DNA of 64,000 nucleotides from NCBI RefSeq assembly GCF_026262505.1, contig NC_067206.1, positions 16,202,641 to 16,266,640 of the forward strand. The letters are read 5' to 3'. This document shows, piece by piece, positions 49,005 to 61,751 of the stretch. Numbering within the stretch: position 1 is the stretch's first letter; each line of letters opens with the position of its first letter. Source of the DNA: Trichomonas vaginalis G3. Its lineage: Eukaryota; Parabasalia; Trichomonadida; Trichomonadidae. The position numbers and the translations under genes were made by a program. A model generated the notes under the pieces. The model saw nothing but the letters and a program-made list of their open reading frames with translations. It had not been told where the DNA came from and made no database searches.

Positions 49005-49080
49005 AGAGGTGAGATTTCACCTCTTTTTTCACCTGTTTTTTCACCCTCATGAATTTTCATGAATTTTCATGAATTTTATA
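49005..49080 (+). repeat. Palindrome/half-site motif, TCACC type
   Basis: AGGTGAAGAGGTGAGATTTC is followed by three TCACC-type half-sites and three ATGAATTTTC repeats. Copies occur at about 52519 and, inverted, at 59983-60068. Confidence 0.65.
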
Positions 49081-49104
49081 TATTAATGTTTTCGTTAAGC
49101 CACT

Positions 49105-49446
49105 TTGTGCCGTCAGTCAGTCAGTCAGTTTAGGAAAGACTTTAGAAAGTTGTTGGAAAAAAGTCCTGGGAAGAGTATTATAAGGCGTTTTGTGAAGAAT
49201 ATAGCAACAGTCCGAATTCCGGCGGTTGCTTTTTATACAAAATTCATGCAGGAAATTCTTGAGTTTTGGTTGAAAGAATACGGTCGAGCCAAAAGTGGCT
49301 CAACCTCAAAACAAGCATTTTATGAGCTTACTAAGGGCGTTATGAATGAATTCAAAGGTATTTACATACATCCTGACCTCGTTCATTTTGTTGCTGAATT
49401 CAGCAAAAATAATGTTTCGGGTAGAAGGGTAGATCTAACCCGATAA
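49105..49446 (+). CDS. Conserved small module, possible 113-aa protein
   Basis: The frame includes QEILEFWLKEYGRAKSGSTS and KQAFYELTKGVMNEFKGIYI, then HPDLVHFVAEFSKN, ending at a TTGCTGAATTCAGCA palindrome. Copies lie at 52617-52950, at 59633-59950 (minus strand) and, diverged, in the Maverick at 24787-24960. The reading frame persists between diverged copies, which suggests it is or was coding. It could instead be a passenger of the repeat array. No family is recognised. Confidence 0.45.
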   Translation: MCRQSVSQFRKDFRKLLEKSPGKSIIRRFVKNIATVRIPAVAFYTKFMQEILEFWLKEYGRAKSGSTSKQAFYELTKGVMNEFKGIYIHPDLVHFVAEFSKNNVSGRRVDLTR

Positions 49447-52400
49447 CTACCCTCTTTCCTACCCTCGTGAATTTACACTAAAAATAATGTTTAGGTAGAT
49501 GGTTTTTAGGTTATTCAATAATTAATTATTTTTGAAGAACTGAAGGTGTTACCATGTTACCATGTGCTACCAGGTTAATTAACTTCTCTTAAAATTACTG
49601 ACAACATGACATTTTGACAACACAGCAGGATTAATGCAAAAATAAATTCCAATCATACTTTATAAAACTTCATTTACAAGTATTTCATCGTAAATGTTTT
49701 GTTATGACTTCATCGAAACTAAACGTATATGTTTTGTCATGACTTCATCGTAAATGTTTTGTTATGACTTCATCGAAACTAAACGTATATGTTTTGTCAT
49801 GACTTCATCGTATATGTTTTGTTATGACTTCATCGAAACTAAACGTATATGTTTTGTCATGACTTCATCGTATATGTTTTGTTATGACTTCATCGTATAT
49901 GCTTTGTCAAACATAAACGTAAACACTTTGTCAAGACTTCATCGAAACTAAACATAAATGCTTTGTCATGACTTCATCGTAAACTAAACGTAAATGCTTT
50001 GTCATGATTTCTTCGTAAATGTTTTGTCATGATTTCATCGAAACTAAACATAAATGCTTTGTCATGATTTCTTCGTATATGTTTTGTCAAAACTTCATCG
50101 TATATGTTTTGTCAAAACTTCATCGTATATGCTTTGTCAAAACTTCTTCGTATATGTTTTGTCATGACTTCTTCGTATATGCTTTGTCAAAACTTCATCG
50201 TAATGAGTGTAAATGACCCAAAAATAATGTTTCGGGTAGAAGGGAGATCTAACCCGATAACTACCCTCTTTCCTACCCTCGTGAATTTACACTAAAAATA
50301 ATGTTTAGGTAGATGGTTTTTAGGTTATTCAATAATTAATTATTTTGAAGAACTGAAGGTGTTACCATGTTACCATGTGCTACCAGGTTAATTAACTTCT
50401 CTTAAAATTACTGACAACATGACATTTTGACAACACAGCAGGATTAATGCAAAAATAAATTCCAATCATACTTTATAAAACTTCATTTACAAGTATTTCA
50501 TCGTAAATGTTTTGTTATGACTCATCGAAACTAAACGTATATGTTTTGTCATGACTTCATCGTAAATGTTTTGTTATGACTTCATCGAAACTAAACGTAT
50601 ATGTTTTGTCATGACTTCATCGTATATGTTTTGTTATGACTTCATCGAAACTAAACGTATATGTTTTGTCATGACTTCATCGTATATGTTTTGTTATGAC
50701 TTCATCGTATATGCTTTGTCAAACATAAACGTAAACACTTTGTCAAGACTTCATCGAAACTAAACATAAATGCTTTGTCATGACTTCATCGTAAACTAAA
50801 CGTAAATGTTTTGTCATGATTTCTTCGTAAACTAAACGTAAATGCTTTGTCATGATTTCTTCGTAAATGTTTTGTCATATTTCATCGAAACTAAACATAA
50901 ATGCTTTGTCATGATTTCTTCGTATATGTTTTGTCAAAACTTCATCGTATATGTTTTGTCAAAACTTCATCGTATATGCTTTGTCAAAACTTCTTCGTAT
51001 ATGTTTTGTCATGACTTCTTCGTATATGCTTTGTCAAAACTTCATCGTAATGAGTGTAAATGACCCAAAAATAATGTTTCGGTAGAAGGGTAGATCTAAC
51101 CCGATAACTACCCTCTTTCCTACCCTCGTGAATTTACACTAAAAATAATGTTTAGGTAGATGGTTTTTAGGTTATTCAATAATTAAATTTTTGAAGAACT
51201 GAAGGTGTTACCATGTTACCATGTCTACCAGGTTAATTAACTTCTCTTAAAATTACTGACAACATGACATTTTTGACAACACAGCAGGATTAATGCAAAA
51301 ATAAATTCCAATCATACTTTATAAAACTTCATTTACAAGTATTTCATCGTAAATGTTTTGTTATGACTTCATCGAAACTAAACGTATATGTTTTGTCATG
51401 ACTTCATCGTAAATGTTTTGTTATGACTTCATCGAAACTAAACGTATATGTTTTGTCATGACTTCATCGTATATGTTTTGTTATGACTTCATCGAAACTA
51501 AACGTATATGTTTTGTCATGACTTCATCGTATATGTTTTGTTATGACTTCATCGTATATGCTTTGTCAAACATAAACGTAAACACTTTGTCAAGACTTCA
51601 TCGAAACTAAACATAAATGCTTGTCATGACTTCATCGTAAACTAAACGTAATGCTTTGTCATGATTTCTTCGTAAACTAAACGTAAATGTCATGATTTCT
51701 TCGTAAATTTTGTCATGATTTCATCGAAACTAAACATAAATGCTTTGTCATGATTTCTTCGTATATGTTTTGTTATGATTTCATCGTAAATGTTTTGTCA
51801 AAACTTCATCGTATATGTTTTGTCATGATTTCATCGTAAATGTTTTGTCATGACTTCATCGTATATGTTTTGTCATGATTTCATCGTAAATGTTTTGTCA
51901 TGACTTCATCGTAAATGTTTTGTTATGACTTCATCGTAAATGTTTTGTCATGATTTCTTCGTATATGTTTTGTTATGACTTCATCGTATATGCTTTGTCA
52001 AAACTTCATCGAAACTAAACGTAAATGTTTTGTTATGATTTCATCGAAACTAAACGTAAATGTTTTGTCATGATTTCTTCGTATATGTTTTGTCATGATT
52101 TCATCGTAAATGCTTTGTCGAACTTAAACGTAAATGTTTTCAGTGTCACCACGTCACCATGTCACCAGGTTATTTAACTTCTCTTAAAATTACTGACAAC
52201 ATGACATTTTGACAACAGCCAGGAAATAAATTTTATCGTTTATGTTTACGTTAATGTTTTCATTAATGATTTCGTAAATGTTTTGTCATGACTTCATCGT
52301 ATATGCTTTGTCATGATTTCATCGTATATGCTTTGTTATGATTATCATCGTATATGCTTTGTTATGACTTCATCGTATATGCTTTGTCGAACTTAAACAT

Positions 52401-52616
52401 AATATTTTGTCATGATTTTCATCGAAACTAAACGTAAAACACTTTGTCATGACTTCATCGTATATGTTTTGTCATGATTTCATCGTAATGAGTGTAAATG
52501 ACCCAAAAATATATTTTAGGTGAAGAGGTGAGATTTCACCTCTTTTTTCACCTGTTTTTCACCCTCATGAATTTTCATGAATTTTCATGAATTTTATATA
52601 TTATGTTTTCGTTAAG

Positions 52617-52950
52617 CCACTTTGTGCCGTCAGTCAGTCAGTCAGTTTAGGAAAGACTTTAGAAAGTTGTTGGAAAATAAGTCCTGGGAAGAGTATTATA
52701 AGGCGTTTTGTGAAGAATATAGCAACAGTCCGAATTCCGGCGTGTTGCTTTTTATACAAAATTCATGCAGGAAATTCTTGAGTTTTGGTTGAAAGAATAC
52801 GGTCGAGCCAAAAGTGGCTCAACCTCAAAACAAGCATTTTATGAGCTTACTAAGGGCGTTATGAATGAATTCAAAGGTATTTACATACATCCTGACCTCG
52901 TTCATTTTGTTGCTGAATTCAGCAAAAATAATGTTTCGGGTAGAAGGTAG
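52617..52950 (+). repeat. Second left-arm copy of the small module
   Basis: Near-identical to 49105-49446, embedded in the duplicated gene-proximal block. It starts after CAGTCAGTCAGTCAGT like the others. Confidence 0.6.
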
Positions 52951-55226
52951 ATCTAACCCGATAACTACCCTCTTTCCTACCCTCGTGAATTTACACTAAA
53001 AATAATGTTAGGTAGATGGTTTTTAGGTTATTCAATAATTAATTATTTTTGAAGAACTGAAGGTGTTACCATGTTACCATGTGCTACCAGGTTAATTAAC
53101 TTCTCTTAAAATTACTGACAACATGACATTTTGACAACACAGCAGGATTAATGCAAAAATAAATTCCATCATACTTATAAAACTTTCATTTACAAGTATT
53201 TCATCGTAAATGTTTTGTTATGACTTCATCGAAACTAAACGTATATGTTTTGTCATGACTTCATCGTAAATGTTTTGTTATGACTTCATCGAAACTAAAC
53301 GTATATGTTTTGTCATGACTTCATCGTATATGTTTTGTTATGACTTCATCGAAACTAAACGTATATGTTTTGTCATGACTTCATCGTATATGTTTTGTTA
53401 TGACTTCATCGTATATGCTTTGTCAAACATAAACGTAAACACTTTGTCAAGACTTCATCGAAACTAAACATAATGCTTTGTCATGACTTCATCGTAAACT
53501 AAACGTAAATGCTTTGTCATGATTTCTTCGTAAATGTTTTGTCATGATTTCATCGAAACTAAACATAAATGCTTTGTCATGATTTCTTCGTATATGTTTT
53601 GTCAAAACTTCATCGTATATGTTTTGTCAAAACTTCATCGTATATGCTTTGTCAAAACTTCTTCGTATATGTTTTGTCATGACTTCTTCGTATATGCTTT
53701 GTCAAAACTTCATCGTAATGAGTGTAAATGACCCAAAAATAATGTTTCGGGTAGAAGGGTAGATCTAACCCGATAACTACCCTCTTTCCTACCTCGTGAA
53801 TTTACACTAAAAATAATGTTTAGGTAGATGGTTTTTAGGTTATTCAATAATTAATTATTTTTGAAGAACTGAAGGTGTTACCATGTTACCATTGCTACCA
53901 GGTTAATTAACTTCTCTTAAAATTACTGACAACATGACATTTTGACAACACAGCAGGATTAATGCAAAAATAAATTCCAATCATACTTTATAAAACTTCA
54001 TTTACAAGTATTTCATCGTAAATGTTTTGTTATGACTTCATCGAAACTAAACGTATATGTTTTGTCATGACTTCATCGTAAATGTTTTGTTATGACTTCA
54101 TCGAAACTAAACGTATATGTTTTGTCATGACTTCATCGTATATGTTTTGTTATGACTTCATCGAAACTAAACGTATATGTTTTGTCATGACTTCATCGTA
54201 TATGTTTTGTTATGACTTCATCGTATATGCTTTGTCAAACATAAACGTAAACACTTTGTCAAGACTTCATCGAAACTAAACATAAATGCTTTGTCATGAC
54301 TTCATCGTAAACTAAACGTAAATGTTTTGTCATGATTTCTTCGTAAACTAAACGTAAATGCTTTGTCATGATTTCTTCGTAAATGTTTTGTCATGATTTC
54401 ATCGAAACTAAACATAAATGCTTTGTCATGATTTCTTCGTATATGTTTTGTCAAAACTTCATCGTATATGTTTTGTCAAAACTTCATCGTATATGCTTTG
54501 TCAAAACTTCTTCGTATATGTTTTGTCATGACTTCTTCGTATATGCTTTGTCAAAACTTCATCGTAATGAGTGTAAATGACCCAAAAATAATGTTTCGGG
54601 TAGAAGGGTAGATCTAACCCGATAACTACCCTCTTTCCTACCCTCGTGAATTTACACTAAAAATAATGTTTAGGTAGATGGTTTTTAGGTTATTCAATAA
54701 TTAATTATTTTTGAAGAACTGAAGGTGTTACCATGTTACCATGTGCTACCAGGTTAATTAACTTCTCTTAAAATTACTGACAACATGACATTTTGACAAC
54801 ACAGCAGGATTAATGCAAAAATAAATTCCAATCATACTTTATAAAACTTCATTTACAAGTATTTCATCGTAAATGTTTTGTTATGACTTCATCGAAACTA
54901 AACGTAAATGTTTTGTCATGACTTCATCGTAAACTAAACGTAAATGTTTTGTCATGACTTCATCGAACTTAAACGTAAATGTTTTGTTATGACATCATCG
55001 TATATGTTTTGTTATGACTTCTTCGTAAACTAAACGTAAATGTTTTGTTATGACTTCATCGTATATGTTTTGTTATGACTTCTTCGTAAACTAAACGTAA
55101 ATGTTTTGTCATGACTTCATCGAACTTAAACGTAAATGTTTTGTCAAAACTTCATCGTAATGAGTGTAAATGACCCAAAAATAATGTTTCGGGTAGAAGG
55201 GGAGATCTAACCCGATAACTACCCTC

Positions 55227-55302
55227 ATTTCATTCTATACACAATTTACATCATAGACGATTTAATAGATATAATACTTTACTGTTTCATCTGATATAAA
55301 CA
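55227..55302. other. Unique centre of the inverted repeat
   Basis: About 75 bases of unique AT-rich sequence (ATTTCATTCTATACACAATT onward) separate the two arms. The arms do not end at the same point of the repeat unit: the right arm contains about 40 more bases of the unit before the centre. Confidence 0.75.
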
Positions 55303-58300
55303 TTATTTTTAGTGTAAATTCACGAGGTAGGAAAGAGGGTAGTTATCGGGTTAGATCTACCCTTCTACCCGAAACATTATTTTTGGGTCATTTACACTCA
55401 TTACGATGAAGTTTTGACAAAGCATATACGAAGAAGTCATGACAAAACATATACGAAGAAGTTTTGACAAAGCATATACGATGAAGTTTTGACAAAACAT
55501 ATACGATGAAGTTTTGACAAAACATATACGATGAAGTTTTGACAAAACATATACGAAGAAATCATGACAAAGCATTTATGTTTAGTTTCGATGAAATCAT
55601 GACAAAACATTTACGAAGAAATCATGACAAAGCATTTACGTTTAGTTTACGAAGAAATCATGACAAAACATTTACGTTTAGTTTACGATGAAGTCATGAC
55701 AAAGCATTTATGTTTAGTTTCGATGAAGTCTTGACAAAGTGTTTACGTTTATGTTTGACAAAGCATATACGATGAAGTCATAACAAAACATATACGATGA
55801 AGTCATGACAAAACATATACGTTTAGTTTCGATGAAGTCATAACAAAACATATACGATGAAGTCATGACAAAACATATACGTTTAGTTTCGATGAAGTCA
55901 TAACAAAACATTTACGATGAAGTCATGACAAAACATATACGTTTAGTTTCGATGAAGTCATAACAAAACATTTACGATGAAATACTTGTAAATGAAGTTT
56001 TATAAAGTATGATTGGAATTTATTTTTGCATTAATCCTGCTGTGTTGTCAAAATGTCATGTTGTCAGTAATTTTAAGAGAAGTTAATTAACCTGGTAGCA
56101 CATGGTAACATGGTAACACCTTCAGTTCTTCAAAAATAATTAATTATTGAATAACCTAAAAACCATCTACCTAAACATTATTTTTAGTGTAAATTCACGA
56201 GGGTAGGAAAGAGGGTAGTTATCGGGTTAGATCTACCCTTCTACCCGAAACATTATTTTTGGGTCATTTACACTCATTACGATGAAGTTTTGACAAAGCA
56301 TATACGAAGAAGTCATGACAAAACATATACGAAGAAGTTTTGACAAAGCATATACGATGAAGTTTTGACAAAACATATACGATGAAGTTTTGACAAAACA
56401 TATACGAAGAAATCATGACAAAGCATTTATGTTTAGTTTCGATGAAATCATGACAAAACATTTACGAAGAAATCATGACAAAGCATTTACGTTTAGTTTA
56501 CGATGAAGTCATGACAAAACATTTACGTTTAGTTTACGATGAAGTCATGACAAAGCATTTATGTTTAGTTTCGATGAAGTCTTGACAAAGTGTTTACGTT
56601 TATGTTTGACAAAGCATATACGATGAAGTCATAACAAAACATATACGATGAAGTCATGACAAAACATATACGTTTAGTTTCGATGAAGTCATAACAAAAC
56701 ATATACGATGAAGTCATGACAAAACATATACGTTTAGTTTCGATGAAGTCATAACAAAACATTTACGATGAAGTCATGACAAAACATATACGTTTAGTTT
56801 CGATGAAGTCATAACAAAACATTTACGATGAAATACTTGTAAATGAAGTTTTATAAAGTATGATTGGAATTTATTTTTGCATTAATCCTGCTGTGTTGTC
56901 AAAATGTCATGTTGTCAGTAATTTTAAGAGAAGTTAATTAACTGGTAGCACATGGTAACATGGTAACACCTTCAGTTCTTCAAAAATAATTAATTATTGA
57001 ATAACCTAAAAACCATCTACCTAAACATTATTTTAGTGTAAATTCACGAGGGTAGGAAAGAGGGTAGTTATCGGGTTAGATCTACCCTTCTACCCGAAAC
57101 ATTATTTTTGGGTCATTTACACTCATTACGATGAAGTTTTGACAAAGCATATACGAAGAAGTCATGACAAAACATATACGAAGAAGTTTTGACAAAGCAT
57201 ATACGATGAAGTTTTGACAAAACATATACGATGAAGTTTTGACAAAACATATACGAAGAAATCATGACAAAGCATTTATGTTTAGTTTCGATGAAATCAT
57301 GACAAAACATTTACGAAGAAATCATGACAAAGCATTTACGTTTAGTTTACGAAGAAATCATGACAAAACATTTACGTTTAGTTTACGATGAAGTCATGAC
57401 AAAGCATTTATGTTTAGTTTCGATGAAGTCTTGACAAAGTGTTTACGTTTATGTTTGACAAAGCATATACGATGAAGTCATAACAAAACATATACGATGA
57501 AGTCATGACAAAACATATACGTTTAGTTTCGATGAAGTCATAACAAAACATATACGATGAAGTCATGACAAAACATATACGTTTAGTTTCGATGAAGTCA
57601 TAACAAAACATTTACGATGAAGTCATGACAAAACATATACGTTTAGTTTCGATGAAGTCATAACAAAACATTTACGATGAAATACTTGTAAATGAAGTTT
57701 TATAAAGTATGATTGGAATTTATTTTTGCATTAATCCTGCTGTGTTGTCAAAATGTCATGTTGTCAGTAATTTTAAGAGAAGTTAATTAACCTGGTAGCA
57801 CATGGTAACATGGTAACACCTTCAGTTCTTCAAAAATAATTAATTATTGAATAACCTAAAAACCATCTACCTAAACATTATTTTTAGTGTAAATTCACGA
57901 GGTAGGAAAGAGGGTAGTTATCGGGTTAGATCTACCCTTCTACCCGAAACATTATTTTTGGGTCATTTACACTCATTACGATGAAGTTTTGACAAAGCAT
58001 ATACGAAGAAGTCATGACAAAACATATACGAAGAAGTTTTGACAAAGCATATACGATGAAGTTTTGACAAAACATATACGATGAAGTTTTGACAAAACAT
58101 ATACGAAGAAATCATGACAAAGCATTTATGTTTAGTTTCGATGAAATCATGACAAAACATTTACGAAGAAATCATGACAAAGCATTTACGTTTAGTTTAC
58201 GAAGAAATCATGACAAAACATTTACGTTTAGTTTACGATGAAGTCATGACAAAGCATTTATGTTTAGTTTCGATGAAGTCTTGACAAAGTGTTTACGTTT

Positions 58301-60880
58301 ATGTTTGACAAAGCATATACGATGAAGTCATAACAAAACATATACGATGAAGTCATGACAAAACATATACGTTTAGTTTCGATGAAGTCATAACAAAACA
58401 TATACGATGAAGTCATGACAAAACATATACGTTTAGTTTCGATGAAGTCATAACAAAACATTTACGATGAAGTCATGACAAAACATATACGTTTAGTTTC
58501 GATGAAGTCATAACAAAACATTTACGATGAAATACTTGTAAATGAAGTTTTATAAAGTATGATTGGAATTTATTTTTGCATTAATCCTGCTGTGTTGTCA
58601 AAATGTCATGTTGTCAGTAATTTTAAGAGAAGTTAATTAACCTGGTAGCACATGGTAACATGGTAACACCTTCAGTTCTTCAAAAATAATTAATTATTGA
58701 ATAACCTAAAAACCATCTACCTAAACATTATTTTTAGTGTAAATTCACGAGGGTAGGAAAGAGGGTAGTTATCGGGTTAGATCTACCCTTCTACCCGAAA
58801 CATTATTTTTGGGTCATTTACACTCATTACGATGAAGTTTTGACAAAGCATATACGAAGAAGTCATGACAAAACATATACGAAGAAGTTTTGACAAAGCA
58901 TATACGATGAAGTTTTGACAAAACATATACGATGAAGTTTTGACAAAACATATACGAAGAAATCATGACAAAGCATTTATGTTTAGTTTCGATGAAATCA
59001 TGACAAAACATTTACGAAGAAATCATGACAAAGCATTTACGTTTAGTTTACGAAGAAATCATGACAAACATTTACGTTTAGTTTACGATGAAGTCATGAC
59101 AAAGCATTTATGTTTAGTTTCGATGAAGTCTTGACAAAGTGTTTACGTTTATGTTTGACAAAGCATATACGATGAAGTCATAACAAAACATATACGATGA
59201 AGTCATGACAAAACATATACGTTTAGTTTCGATGAAGTCATAACAAAACATATACGATGAAGTCATGACAAAACATATACGTTTAGTTTCGATGAAGTCA
59301 TAACAAAACATTTACGATGAAGTCATGACAAAACATATACGTTTAGTTTCGATGAAGTCATAACAAAACATTTACGATGAAATACTTGTAAATGAAGTTT
59401 TATAAAGTATGATTGGAATTTATTTTTGCATTAATCCTGCTGTGTTGTCAAAATGTCATGTTGTCAGTAATTTTAAGAGAAGTTAATTAACCTGGTAGCA
59501 CATGGTAACATGGTAACACCTTCAGTTCTTCAAAAATAATTAATTATTGAATAACCTAAAAACCATCTACCTAAACATTATTTTTAGTGTAAATTCACGA
59601 GGGTAGGAAAGAGGGTAGTTATCGGGTTAGATCTACCCTTCTACCCGAAACATTTTTTTGCTGAATTCAGCAACAAAATGAACGAGGTCAGGATGTATGT
59701 AAATACCTTTGAATTCATTCATAACGCCCTTAGTAAGCTCATAAAATGCTTGTTTTGAGGTTGAGCCACTTTTGGCTCGACCGTATTCTTTCAACCAAAA
59801 CTCAAGAATTTCCTGCATGAATTTTGTATAAAAAGCAACCGCCGGAATTCGGACTGTTGCTATATTCTTCACAAAACGCCTTATAATACTCTTCCCAGGA
59901 CTTATTTTCCAACAACTTTCTAAAGTCTTTCCTAAACTGACTGACTGACTGACGGCACAAAGTGGCTTAACGAAAACATTAATATATAAAATTCATGAAA
60001 ATTCATGAAAATTCATGAGGGTGAAAAAACAGGTGAAAAAAGAGGTGAAATCTCACCTCTTCACCTAAAATATATTTTTGGGTCATTTACACTCATTACG
60101 ATGAAATCATGACAAAACATATACGATGAAGTCATGACAAAGTGTTTACGTTTAGTTTCGATGAAATCATGACAAAATATTTATGTTTAAGTTCGACAAA
60201 GCATATACGATGAAGTCATAACAAAGCATATACGATGAAATCATAACAAAGCATATACGATGAAATCATGACAAAGCATATACGATGAAGTCATGACAAA
60301 ACATTTACGAAATCATTAATGAAAACATTAACGTAAACATAAACGATAAAATTTATTTCCTGGACTGTTGTCAAAATGTCATGTTGTCAGTAATTTTAAG
60401 AGAAGTTAAATAACCTGGTGACATGGTGACGTGGTGACACTGAAAACATTTACGTTTAAGTTCGACAAAGCATTTACGATGAAATCATGACAAAACATAT
60501 ACGAAGAAATCATGACAAAACATTTACGTTTAGTTTCGATGAAATCATAACAAAACATTTACGTTTAGTTTCGATGAAGTTTTGACAAAGCATATACGAT
60601 GAAGTCATGACAAAACATATACGAAGAAGTCATGACAAAACATTTACGATGAAGTCATGACAAAACATTTACGATGAAGTCATGACAAAACATTTACGAT
60701 GAAATCATGACAAAACATATACGATGAAGTCATGACAAAACATTTACGATGAAGTCATGACAAAACATATACGATGAAGTTTTGACAAAACATTTACGAT
60801 GAAATCATGACAAAGCATATACGAAGAAGTCATGACAAAACATTTACGTTTAGTTTCGATGAAGTTAGTGTCTATGTTAT
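55303..60880 (-). repeat. Right-arm iteron array
   Basis: Same unit types as the left arm, in inverse orientation. There are five regular higher-order units with landmarks at 55714, 56565, 57414, 58264 and 59114 (spacing 849-851). Then comes one gene-proximal block (59600-60880) including the small module at 59633-59950 and the TCACC-type motif at about 60000-60070. The right arm lacks the extra gene-proximal block found in the left arm, so it is shorter. Confidence 0.85.
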
Positions 60881-60946
60881 ACAGTAATGTTAGTCATGAA
60901 TGTTTGTCCTAAGTGTTGGCGTTAGTGTTGAAAAATAATGTTTGTC

Positions 60947-61651
60947 CTACATGAAGCCGTACAAGCGTTTGAATTTGTTTATGAATAAAATTACACTCTT
61001 GTTTTCTGTATCTATCATACAAACATAAGCAGCACCTGTTTTTGTAAAGTTTATATGAAGTTTTCGATAGTTAAGACCTGTATAATAATAGAATGCGTCT
61101 TCATTCTCAACATAGTAGTAGAACTCAAACGAATGCTTACCATAATCTGTTATTTCAACAGCTTCGTCAGATATTTCATCAACGAACTCATAAACTATAT
61201 CGCCATACTTGCTTTTATTTCTATTGTTTTCAGATCTAGAACACCAACGAAGGTTTGAGATTCTGTTGTCCGTTCTATCATGATTTATATGGTCTATTTC
61301 TTTCAAATTGTTTGGATTTTCAATCCACTGTTCTGCAATAATTCTATGCTTTAAATGCATTTTGTTGTTTAAACTAAGCACAATATAACCATAATTATTT
61401 AAGCATTCACTCATAATATGTTTGTCTTTCTTTCGACGAATAGTAAAAGGATATGTCGTACAAATCTCATAATCTTCATGATTTCTCAATGTTTCCCATT
61501 GAGTTTGTTCCCCACTAACGTTCTCATTGACGTCCTCAATATCTTCTTCCTCACTGAACTCGTCAATATTTTCACTAGCTCCTTCTGTAATGTTTTCATC
61601 GGCATTGTCATTGACTTCTTCTGTAATGTTAGATGTTGTTGTTTCGCTCAT
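60947..61651 (-). CDS. HNH homing-type endonuclease, right-arm copy
   Basis: It is identical to 47414-48118 but for one residue, in inverse orientation. The domain lies at about 101-144 (HNH_3 type). Both copies look whole. See the left copy for details. Confidence 0.85.
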   Translation of the reverse strand: MSETTTSNITEEVNDNADENITEGASENIDEFSEEEDIEDVNENVSGEQTQWETLRNHEDYEICTTYPFTIRRKKDKHIMSECLNNYGYIVLSLNNKMHLKHRIIAEQWIENPNNLKEIDHINHDRTDNRISNLRWCSRSENNRNKSKYGDIVYEFVDEISDEAVEITDYGKHSFEFYYYVENEDAFYYYTGLNYRKLHINFTKTGAAYVCMIDTENKSVILFINKFKRLYGFM

Positions 61652-61751
61652 GTTCTTTCACTAATGTTAAAAAGTTATGTTGTACGAATTTTGAACAGAA
61701 TTTAGAGCAGTTATGAAACAATGAAGTATTTTTACGCTATTGAAAGGAACT

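Larger units (their letters stand above)
48200..55226 (+). repeat. Left-arm iteron array with higher-order units
   Basis: Tandem 24-base units (ATGTTTTGTCATGATTTCATCGTA with variants) fill most of this stretch. In many places AAACTAAA is inserted after the CG. They are organised in units of about 812-850 bases. Each unit has a GGGTAGATCTAACCC-type motif, a unique spacer with AATAATTAATTATT and TTACTGACAACATGACATTT, then about 550 bases of iterons. Unit landmarks recur at 49754, 50566, 51413, 53270 and 54082. A second copy of the gene-proximal block (48240-49450) is inserted at about 51780-52960. Confidence 0.85.

Noticed and set aside
49754-59311. Many identical 65-codon frames of the MFCYDFIETKRICFVMTSSY type on both strands
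   Set aside because: They are translations of the 24-bp iterons (a multiple of three, so frames stay open) and vanish where the iteron phase changes.
48200-60880. CRISPR-like array
   Set aside because: The 24-bp units are directly adjacent, without spacers of unique sequence, and the context is a eukaryotic virus-like element.
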